Source: Xenopus tropicalis (taxonomy: Eukaryota; Chordata; Amphibia; Anura; Pipidae). Taken from it: DNA of 64,000 nt. Below are positions 24,991-35,200 of the stretch, one piece after another. How positions within the stretch are numbered: position 1 is the first letter of the stretch; every line of letters starts with the position of its first letter. Both the position numbers and the translations under genes were made by a program. The stretch covers positions 47,381,358-47,445,357 of the forward strand of contig NC_030683.2 in NCBI RefSeq assembly GCF_000004195.4, in the 5' to 3' direction. Below the pieces are notes generated by a model that saw nothing but the letters and a program-made list of their open reading frames with translations, was not told where the DNA came from and searched no databases.

Positions 24991-25583
24991 GAAGCTACAC
25001 AAGAGCTTACTTATAAACCAGGGACTTTAGCCCATATTCTTCCCTCTATTCCAGTAAGCATAGTTGAGGTCCCCACACTAGCTGAACAACATGAACTTTT
25101 CTTACAATATTTATGTCAACTATGTTGATATTGGCTCATACTCAATGCCACTTTTCAAAAATAGCCTATTTGATTAATAATGATCACTTAAATAAAATCT
25201 TTTTTTTAAATATTTCCTGACACTGCCTAAAAGTTAGGCAGAAAAGTTGAGTGTTGGATAGAAAGTTGCAATAAGTCACAGGTAATGCACAGTAACACCT
25301 TACTTGTCACCATCTGAAACTGACAGAACCTTTTTACGGCAACAGCTGTTTCGGCTGCATGATTTTAAATAAATTAAGTCATCTTGTAAATGAACAGAGG
25401 AACAGTTCAAAGTCTAATGTTAACATTTGGGACACAAGCTGTTCCTTGATCTTGATTCACATGCAAGGGCCTGCTTGCCAAGTATAGTTCTTCATAGAGA
25501 ATAAAGGACCTGTAGGGAAGCATTTTTGGCAGTCCTCAGGTTCTGTCTGTCTTGCCCAAGAGATTTCAGTTGATCATGTAGGT

Positions 25584-25764
25584 CAGTGCTGTTCAACTGG
25601 AGGCCTGTGGGTCGGATGTGGCCAAAGGATTGTTATGGCTCCCAATTTGCTCTAGGGCTCTATAGACTTAATTTTATGACATCATCATTTTATCATCATC
25701 TGCCCCTGTACACTCTGTATGAGAATTAATTGGCCCATTACATGTAATAAGTTGGACTGCACTG
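25584..25764. mobile_element. hAT-type MITE, 181 bp
   Basis: Ends CAGTGCTGTTCAACTGG and AGTTGGACTGCACTG are inverted with mismatches. The flanks ATGTAGGT (25576-25583) and ATGTGGGT (25765-25772) form an 8-bp target duplication with one change. Confidence 0.85.
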
Positions 25765-25789
25765 ATGTGGGTAAAAAGAGAGCTTATTG

Positions 25790-26372
25790 AACTCACAGGA
25801 CAGCTTTTCTGAGGCAAATGTAACAGGTAACATCACATATAGAGTGTAATACAGGCTGACACTCTCCTGAGGACAGATGTGGCAGGAATCTCACTTCACC
25901 CTAAAGTGGCCTGGATCACCCCCAGGGAATTCCTCTAACCTGATTCCCTGTCCACTGGGACTACAGGCAATATAGCCTGGGAGAGATAACTCCAATCTGC
26001 CACTCCTATGTTGGAGCTTTTTATAGCTCAACCCTGCCTTACACTTCTAGAGTGTACTGGTATGGCAGCTACACCTGCTGGTATCTAATGCCTCAGTCAC
26101 GGGCCCTGTTTCCCGACTTTAACTGGACCTGGGCCCAGGCTCACAGCAGACATTCACCCTATTCCTCAGGTGGAAGCAACAAGACAAGCGGCCACTCCTC
26201 TGCCAACACTATATAAGAGTGAGGCAGGAAGTGGTCACCCTACCTGCTGCCCAATAGCATACATCTGTAAATTAACCTATTTAGAAATATTAAGTTCCAC
26301 CCAACAACTAAGGGAACTAAATCTATAGGGATTTAAAGCCATTGGGGCTATTATCCCTATGGGTCCCTACAC
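25790..26372 (-). mobile_element. LTR-like segment, copy B
   Basis: It shares CACGGGCCCTGTTTCCCGACTT, AACACTATATAAGAG, GTGGTCACC and TATGGGTCCCTACA with the segment ending at 22705. Read on the minus strand it starts TGTAGGGACCCATAGG and has a TATATAG box near 26206-26214. A solo LTR is the simplest reading. Internal retroviral genes are absent. Confidence 0.45.
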
Positions 26373-26379
26373 ACCCTTA

Positions 26380-27358
26380 GGTCTTGGCAGTGGTAGTAGT
26401 GGGTCCGATTTATCTAACTAGTGACAAACTGGTGAAGTTCCCAGTAACCAAGCACACAAGACATTATGTCAGGCACAACCTGACATTATTAAACAGTTGC
26501 AGAAAAATGGTGAACAATAGCTCTGGCTAATTCTGTAATATTGTAATCACTATAACAATTCAGCAAGAATAGCCCCCAGCATAAACTTCTCAAACCCCGA
26601 AGTGCACACCTAGGTACCCATTACCTACGTGTCTTGATGCCTCATCCTGGATAACACATATAGAGATGATTTATCAATGTTCAAGTTTTTTTGCAGTAAA
26701 ACAACCAACTTGAATTTTCGATATTTATTAAGTGCAAATAATCAGAAAATTTTAACGTAAAACTGTGGCATCTAAAAGCTTGCGAGTTCATGTAGTAGTC
26801 AATGGGAGTTGTCGTAGGCAAAAATCAAGCCACTTTTCGAGTTTTTCAGTTTTTAAACTCACAGATTCCAAGGTATTTGAGGTTTTTTTTTTATTCATGA
26901 TATTTGGATTTTTTAAAATAAAATAGCAAACATTTGTAAAAAAACTTTCAAATTCACAAATTCAAAAATTGATAAATAAATGGATAAGTGTTGATTTTAC
27001 TTGTGTATCAAGCAAAATATAATGCTAAGAAGCTTGGCAGGGGCAACTTCACTGACTACCGATCAATTAAAAACTTAAGAGTTAAATGACACTGCCCCCA
27101 GTGAACAGAGTACATTAATTAACCATTTTATTAACTAATATTATGAACTTCTTATTACAGTGTCAGCTGTTAGTATTGGGATCTATTTAGTCAATTATAC
27201 GAGCTTCTCCTACATGACCTTGCAGCAGTGGGAATGATTTTTGGGCACCACATAAACATCATTTGGCCCCTACGCTTACATTTATATTACTCACATAAGG
27301 AGTGTGGCCAAGATTGTGTACTGCACTTGGGTTCATTTGCCTTGTACTGAAGGCCCTC
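26380..27358. other. Intergenic stretch with a worn palindromic MITE
   Basis: At 26668-26985 the ends GATTTATCAATGTTCAAG and AATTCAAAAATTGATAAAT are inverted. The piece at 41460-41730 begins similarly (TTATTTATCAGTGTTCAT). No gene seen. Confidence 0.45.
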
Positions 27359-27361
27359 TAA

Positions 27362-27862
27362 GGGGCTGATTTACTAACCCACGAATCCGACCCGAATTGG
27401 AAAAGTTCCGACTTGAAAACGAACATTTTGCGACTTTTTCGTATGTTTTGCGATTTTTTCGGATTCTGTACGAATTTTTCGGATCCAATACGATTTTTGC
27501 GTAAAAACGCGAGTTTTTCGTATCCATTACGAAAGTTGCGTAAAAAGTTGCGCATTTTTCGTAGCGTTAAAACTTACGCGAAAAGTTGCGCATTTTTCAT
27601 AGCGTTAAAACTTAACGCTACGAAAAATGCGCAACTTTTCGCGTAAGTTTTAACGCTACGCAAAATGCGCAACTTTTTACGCAACTTTCGTAATGGATAG
27701 GAAAACTCGCGTTTTTACGCAAAAATCGTATTGGATCCGAAAAATTCGTAAAGAATCCGAAAAAATCGCAAAACATACGAAAAAATTGCAAAGTACCGAT
27801 CATTACGAAAAAAACGCAATCGGACTCCATTCGACCCGTTCGTGGGTAAGTAAATCAGCCCC
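27362..27862. mobile_element. Palindromic Harbinger-like MITE, 501 bp, TAA target
   Basis: Ends GGGGCTGATTTACTAACCCA and its inverse are flanked on both sides by TAA, a 3-bp duplication typical of PIF/Harbinger. Almost the whole element is one palindrome rich in ACGAAAAA / TTTTTCGT words, with a central TTTTAACGCTACG hairpin. It is very similar to the copy at 40584. The frames in it are mirror images, not genes. Confidence 0.9.
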
Positions 27863-27952
27863 TAAGTGTGAATATAAAGCATATTATTTCTATTGTTATT
27901 AAGGCCAATAGGGTGTTAAAAAAACAGCATAAATTGAACATGAATTTGATAT

Positions 27953-28274
27953 ACAGGTATGGGACCTGTTACTCCGAATGCTTGGGGCTGGGATTTTTCA
28001 CATAAAGGGTCTTTCTGTAATTTGGATCGCTGTATCATGTCTACTAAAAAAATCCCTTAAGCATTAATTAAACCCAATAGGATTGTTCTGACTCCTTCAA
28101 GGGTTAATTAAATTTTAAAATCAAGTAGTATAAGGTGCTGTTTTATTATTACAAAGAAAATGTAAATCATTTTAAACAATGTCAGTTATTTGATTAAAAT
28201 GGGAGAGACAGGAGGATGGCGTTACCATAATTAGGATCTTTTTGGATAAAGGGTTTTCAGATAATGGATCATTA
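27953..28274. mobile_element. 'ACAGGTATGGGA' Xenopus MITE
   Basis: It begins ACAGGTATGGGACCTGTTAC, has the internal AACCCAATAGGATTG box shared by the family, and ends with GGATAAAGGGTTTTCAGATAATGG, a worn right side. Confidence 0.75.
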
Positions 28275-28558
28275 ATTAATGCAATGCAAATGTATATTTG
28301 AAGAAACTGCAGTTGGATAAAGCACACAGAAAAATAATATGCATTGCTGCAGATTTTGTAAAAGAATATACAATATGATTTTGTTGTGAGTTAAAAAGGA
28401 ATTCACAAAACCTATTCTCAAATACCCTAAAATGATTCTAATACACCACAATGCATTATGAACAAAAGTTCCTTTTATTTATTTCCTGAAAGAAATAACA
28501 AGTAACTTCGTAAAATTGGCACCAGCTGGTATAATTGCTGTGTGATCACTGACACTAA

Positions 28559-28831
28559 GGGGCTGATTTACTAATCCATGAATCCGAATCCGAATGGGAA
28601 AAATTCGGATTGGAAAACGAACATTTTGCGACTTTTTCTTATTTTTTGCGATTTTTTCGTCGCCGTTACGACTTTCCCATAAATTGTTGCGACTTTTTCA
28701 TTGCCATTACGACTTTCACGAATTGTCGCAACTTTCGTATTGAGAGCTCGAAAAAGTCGCAAAGTACCGATCATTACGAAAAAAACGCATTCGGACGCTT
28801 TTCGGACGTTGTGGATTAGTAAATGTGCCTC
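28559..28831. mobile_element. Palindromic Harbinger-like MITE, 273 bp, TAA target
   Basis: Ends GGGGCTGATTTACTAATCC and GGATTAGTAAATGTGCCTC with TAA on both sides (28556-28558, 28832-28834). It is shorter than the copies at 35239 and 48609 but has the same ends. Confidence 0.88.
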
Positions 28832-28834
28832 TAA

Positions 28835-28905
28835 GGGCTGTGACAGACGGGGAGATTAGTCAGCGCGCGACAAATCTCCCTTGTCGCGGGCAACTAATCT
28901 CCTGA
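28835..28905. mobile_element. 'GGGCTGTGACAGACGGGGAG' MITE, left end only
   Basis: It abuts the right TAA of the preceding MITE. GGGCTGTGACAGACGGGGAG and CTCCCTTGTCGCGGGC match the full copy at 32700-32979. The remainder is missing. Confidence 0.75.
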
Positions 28906-28999
28906 AATTCACAAGTCATGTTTCAGTTATATTACCAACTATCTTACTTGCACTGTCTGAGAGTGACCTGATACAATGTAAATACTTTCTCTCTTCCAG

Positions 29000-29102
29000 A
29001 TGGATGTAACACTCTTATCTTATTTCAACTGTTGCCAATAAAGAATCCATTTTTTCATTATATCTACTTTACGAGTAATGAAGGTGAAGCCATTGAGGAT
29101 TG
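29000..29102 (+). CDS. Candidate plus-strand exon (103 nt), family unknown
   Basis: A pyrimidine-rich tract and CTTCCAG precede 29000, and GTAAGTAA follows 29102. One frame is fully open between them (33 codons plus split codons, ending SNEGEAIED). The last two bases (TG) join in phase with the first base of the next candidate exon at 29256 to give a Trp codon. No ATG-bearing first exon or later exon was identified. It has the feel of a domain core, but I cannot name the family. It lies at the 3' end of the minus-strand gene, so one of the two models may be wrong there. Confidence 0.35.
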
Positions 29103-29255
29103 GTAAGTAATTTATTTTTGGATTTTCTTTTTATAAAGGGGGGGGGGGGGGTAATGGAATGTTTTTAAACATAAAATGCATTTCTGTGGATTTTTATTTC
29201 TGATGTGAAGACATTTACCATCCACCATTAATCAGACATATTTCTTCATCTACAG

Positions 29256-29289
29256 GATATGCTTCAGTCTGAGTCATTATAAATTTCCT
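29256..29289 (+). CDS. Candidate plus-strand exon (34 nt), joins 29000-29102 in phase
   Basis: The acceptor TTTCTTCATCTACAG is strong and the donor GTAAGA follows at 29290. Spliced to 29102 it continues open (WICFSLSHYKFP). It overlaps, on the other strand, the predicted final coding exon of the minus-strand gene. CCTGTAAG reads as a donor on plus and as an acceptor (CTTACAGG) on minus, so at most one of these is likely used. Confidence 0.3.
29277..29287 (-). CDS. Exon 10: possible terminal coding exon
   Basis: After the acceptor TTTGCTCTTACAG the frame gives Gly-Asn-Leu and a TAA at 29279-29277. An AATAAA on the minus strand (29116-29111) about 160 nt further could serve the 3' end. The tail is very short, and the site overlaps a plus-strand candidate donor, so another last exon is possible. 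Confidence 0.4.
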
Positions 29290-32200
29290 GTAAGAGCAAA
29301 CAACACGGGTATTTATATCTTTAATTCTAAGCAATGTTTAAGAGCTGTGAAATATATAGAGCTAAATCTAATTCTTTAATAATAAGGAAGTAACTTGCAC
29401 TTAAATAAGGATAAAAAAAATCCCATTGGTATTCTGTATTATAAAAATACCCATTATGTATTCCATATAATAGATTCCATACTTGTACAATATATTTATA
29501 TATTTGCAAACATATTTACCTTGTTCTGCCTGAGACAGTTGGTCCTTTTCTCTAGAATAACAAGAAAAAAAGGATATTAGTACCAAAGCAAGCTTCTCAA
29601 CAACAATAAATTAAGAAAATGCTTAAAATAATACCTGGTTAATTTCGAAAGGGACCTTGCCAGGTACAGCAATATGACAATCACCATTAAAAATCCACTT
29701 CCCAGGACTATACAAATGATGATCAGATTAATTTGATTATTGTTCTCCAAGTCTTTTATCATCATTAGGATTTTATCTGCATAGAAATAATATTATTAGG
29801 CAAATTTTTACTACAAAGCATTTGTACAGGTATGGGACCCGTTATCCAGAATGCTCGGGACCAGGGGTTTTCCGGATAAGGGGTCTTTCCATAATTCGGA
29901 TCTCCTACCGTAAGTCTACCAAGCAAATTATGTAAACAGTATTTAAACCCAATAGGACTGTTTTGGAAAAACAAGAAAAAGGAAAACATTTTTAAAAATG
30001 TGAATTATTTGATTAAAATGGAGTCTATGGGAGATGGTCTTTCCGTAATTTGGAACTTTCTGGATAATGGGTTTCTGGATAAGGGGTCCAATACCTGTAC
30101 AAGTTAATTCATGTCAATTTGAATATACTATATTTCCAAGTAAACAGATATAACGTAAATAATGTAATTAATAAATGATATTTATTTATCATCTCTCTAA
30201 TATATTAAGACACTATTGCATATCCTCTGTTTCTAGAATGTCTACAGTCTGTTCTCTATGGCACTTGTCACAAACACAGACAGACCCACACACACAGACA
30301 GACCCACACATTTATTTTTAGCGTAATCTGCGAAAAGTATGGTGAAAGCATGCTCAATGTACAAATGCATAGTTTATGTGTATGTTGAATTAAACAAGGT
30401 TTGGTTACCATTTGCTGATGGAGCTGCTGTTGTGGAGCTCATCTGGTTAGAGATTTCTGGTTTGAGAAAAGAAAAAAATATTTTGTTTCATTAAAAATAT
30501 TCCAGAGACACATGTAGAACTTATAAGAAACAAACATTTTAAATGTATTTATTCTGACGCCTAACAGGGTTAATAATTCCTGTGTTTTTTCTATTGCTCC
30601 ACTACAAGGACATTTACATATGGTGCTGATACAGGTTTTGGACATCTATGGATGTGAAAGCACAATTTATAGAGCTTCTACCTATTACATTATATTACAT
30701 TAACATTTATTTATAAAGCGCCAACATATTCCGCAGCGCTGTACAATATGTGGGTTACATACATTGGACATACAGAGTAACATATAAAGCAATCAGTAAC
30801 CGATACAAGAGGTGAAGAGGGCCCTGTACCTATGTTTGGAAACATTGTTCAACTACTTTAAGAAACTTTTGGGTACTGTATACTGCAACTCATCCAGTTG
30901 CTTGGTTTGGTGTTAATAGAAATTAACTCAAATAACTCAAAGCTAAATAAAGGATAGCTTACTAGTCAATTAAAATGGCAATGTGTATAAGAAAGTAGAA
31001 TGGCAAAACGCTTACGTCTCTCAACTCCATTTATAGTTTCTTCTACATCTTCCTCTTTTTCATCTGTTGATAAATTGGGAAGAAATAAAAGCACTATGTA
31101 ATTTAATTATATTTCAAGAGTCATTGTTTTTGGCCTTTGTTATTGGTCTTTGTTATGGTTCCCACATAGGAAAGAAATGCTGCACAGAGCAAAGGCATTA
31201 GGTTGACTCTGGTATACTTTCTCTTTAATAAGGATAAGCTGCTAACATCGAAGCTAGGAGCTAAAACAGGGAAGGACTATAGTACATGTTATATGCAGCA
31301 ACATGGTGCAAAGTCTATGCCCAGTAACCCATAGAAATGATCCAGCAGTCTGCTGGGCTAGTGGCATTACATTTAGGGATACAGTTATCTGGTTACTGTG
31401 GGCTGCTAAACCAAGGCAACATTTGACAATCTTACTACATTACTCCTTTCAAGTTGCTAAAAAAAATCCCTTCAAATTATTATTCTTACTTTGTTTATAT
31501 TCTCTTGCCTCAGTGCTGTCTTCCACTTCAGGAGCTTTAGTAGCATCTGAATGAAACAAATAAAAAATATGTAGTCATACCTTATATGTACGTAACTAAG
31601 CAGAAGTTATTATTATTATTATTACTACATTGTGAGAAGAGTCACTAAGTTTTATTTGATAAGGTATATTTGAGAATAAAACATTTTCATAAACTTTTAA
31701 GAGTATATTGTACTCTTAATATATTTGATATAAGTTTAATCCTATTGAGACTGAGTAATAGCACAGCCAATGGAAGGTTACCAGTTAAAATGAATCTTCA
31801 GGAAGGTTTCCAATAAAATTCAGTGCGGCCTGTTGAGCTGCAATTTCTGATTTTTTTACTTAAATTTTTTTAGCCTTAAGCCAATGTAATTTACATAAAT
31901 ATGAAGATTAAAAGCGTATGCATGAAAAAAATCATATAAATAGAAATCACTCTTAGGCTTCTTAGATAACAGTTTGCGCCACTGTAATAAACCACAGCAA
32001 CCAATGAGTGGGTTCCTTTAAGTCAACTGATATACTTAAGATCATGAAAATATAATCCTCCCGTTTATTGCTGTGGGCTAGGGATGTAGCGAACCTCACA
32101 AAAAAAGTTCGCGAACCCGTTTGCGAACTTCTGCCAAAAAGTGCGAACTTTTGCGAACTTTGCGAACCCCAGAGACTTCAATGAGAAGGCGAACTTTGAA

Positions 32201-35200
32201 ACCTAGAAAAGCCATTTACTTGTTGTAATCAGTAATCAGAAAATAAAAGCAGTCCTTACAAGGACTATTGGGTTACAGCAGATGAGATCAGCAGGACAGC
32301 TGCCCACAGCAGCTACATACAGAGCAGTAGAAAGTAGATTACTAGTCAGCAAAGCTACCTAAACTGTCCCTCAAACCCCTGCACAGCTCTCTCCCTATGC
32401 TAACTCTTCAAGCACACACAGGCAGAATGTAAAATGGCTGCTGGGCTTCGGTTTATTTATGGAAGGGAGTGGTCCGGGGGTGGTCCAGGAGGGAGAGCTG
32501 CCTGATTGGCTGCCATGTATCTGCTGGCTCTGGGGTGAGAGGTCAAAATTTGGCTCCAGCTAAGGCGAACCCAAAATTGCGAACTTGCGAACACCCGATT
32601 TTCTTGCGAATTAGTTCTCCGGCGAACAGTTCGCTACATCTCTAGTTACTAGGGCACGCTTTGCGCAGGTTACTACACAACCCTGATCATGTATTGTTAG
32701 GGCTGTGACACACGGGGAGATTCGTCGCACCGCAAATCTCCCTTGTCGCGGGCGACTAATATCCCCCAAATGTAATCCCACCGGCGACAATGTAAATTGC
32801 TGGTGGGATGGCATACGCGGCGTGGCAATTTGCTGAAGTCACCGAAGTTTCCTCTCAAGCCAACTTCAGCGACTCTGGCAAATCGTGCCACCACGTATGC
32901 CATTCCACCGGCTATTTACGTTTTGGCCGGTGGGATGGCATTTCAGGGAGATTAGTTGCCCGCGACAAGGTCACAGCCCTTAGGCGTAATGGTGGGTGTA
33001 ATGCTGAAAAAAATCTTATCCATTCAAATTAAAAAATAAACACATACCTTGAATCTTAGCTTCCTCAAGTATGCTTTTTTCAGTTTCATCATAATATTCA
33101 TTGCTGTCATCTTCTGTGTCTGAATTGAAAACAATAAAACTTTTTTTAACAATATGCAATATATATAGTGACATGGTACAAAGACGAAAAATTCACAAAA
33201 ACTCAGGTGATGTGCGTCTTTGATGATGTCATTACTATGTAGGAATATAGGGTAAATAGAGTACAACTGTTTTGACTGAGCTTAACTAAAATGCAGAAAA
33301 GCTAAATTGATTTGCAAACTACAATGGGAGCTATAGTATAGGTAAAGGATCTATAATCCGGAATGCTGCTTTGGACTTGGGGTTTTCCGGATAAGGGATC
33401 ATTCTGTAATTTGGTTCATTATAACTTATGTCAGCTTAAAAATAATTTAAACATTGAATTAACCCAACAGGATTGTTTTGCACTGTTATGAATTATTGCA
33501 GCTTAGTTATCAACTACAAGGTACTGCTTTATTATTATAAAGATATACATACATACACTACAGAGATATAGGAAATACGTTTTAAAAATCAAAATTATTT
33601 GTTTAAAATATTTATGCACTTACAATATATACATAGGGGTTAAACCAGCAATACTGATAATAATAATTGTGGGGCTAAAAGTAGGGGAAAAAAGCATTGA
33701 AAGCACATATTGTGTGCAGCAATGTGATACACAGTTTGCTCTGGTCCATTCAATAGCAGCCATGAAAGAAAGAATGTAATATTCTCTCCGGTTGCTCTTG
33801 GTTATTAGAAGGGAGGAATCTGCTCATATTATATCACCCCTTCATGTGTTGCTGGGTATGTTACTGATAAAATCTCCTCCAATCAAAAGTGAAAATATAA
33901 AACATCGCTTAAATCTTACTTTCAAAAGCTGTGGTTTTCCCAGCAACATTTTCAAACTCTTTCACATAATCCTTGGTTATACCTGATGTAAGAAATAAAA
34001 AATGTTACTCCTCAAGAATATCTGATGCGTGTTTGGTTACCTCCTATGCTGTAATTAGGGATGTAGCGAACATCGGCAAAAATGTTTGCAAACCCGTTCG
34101 CGGACTTTCGCCAAAACTCGCGAATATTCGCGAACTTTGCGAACTTCATAGACTTCAATGGGAAGGCGAACTTTAAAACCTAGAAAAGCCATTTCTGGCC
34201 AGAAAACTGATTTTAAAGTTGTTTAAAGGGTGCCACGACCTGGACAGTGGCATGCAGGAGGGGGATCAAGCAAAAATTTCTCTGAAAAATACTTTATAAA
34301 AAAACCGCAAAAAAAACGCAAAAAAAAAAACCGCAAAAAAAAATAACGCCAAAAAAAAAGCAAGCTATTCCTATGTATACGCAAAGGCGAAAAACCGAAG
34401 CGAAAAAACGCAGCGGAAAGAACCGAGGCGAAAAAACGCGGCACAAAAAAAAACACGGCAAACCCAAAATGGCGAACATCGCCAAAAGTTCGCGAATTTG
34501 CGGACTTGCGAACACCCGATGTTCGCGCGAATTAGTTCACCGGCGAACAGTTCGCTACATCTCTAGCTGTAAGGTTGTGGAAATGTTGCCCCAGCCCAGC
34601 CACAATTTTTATGTGATTTTAACTTGCTTGACAATGAATAGAAAAATGGGGATCGAAATTTTTCAGATTTTCACTGTGACTTAACGCAATTGTGATTAAC
34701 CCATTTGAGACCTTTGATAAAAAAGTACCTTTAAAATAATCAAATGCAAAATAACAGTGCTACAGTCTACTTTGAAAATTAAAAAAGGTATCCATATCTC
34801 CATATTTATCAAGCATTCTTAGGTACTGAACCTCAAGCTGTTATATGGTGTAAACAAGTACATTTGCCAATATAATTATTTTATAGATAAAATCACTGAT
34901 TGTGACAAATGGGCTTATATAAAGGTTAATTTTATTGACATTAAACAGGTTGTCTTTAATTTTTAGTATTGTATTGAGAATACTATTAGCTTTTTGTCCA
35001 GCATCTGTCCAGTTTTGAATTTCAGCAGCTAGGTGGTTAGGGTTAGGGTTTAATTTAAATAAAAGTAGCAATTATAATAACATTTTAGCCTAACAGAACT
35101 ATAGTTTTTTGGCTTAAGGGGTCAGTGACCCCCATTTGAAAGTTGGAATTAGAAGATGAAGGCAAATAATTAAACAAACTGTAAAAAAATTACGACCAAT

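Noticed and set aside
27333..27902. Several mirrored open frames on both strands (also at 40574-41010, 28571-28819, 34223-34684 and 48577-49084)
   Set aside because: They arise from palindromic MITEs rich in CGAAAAA / TTTTTCG words; the same peptides appear on both strands.
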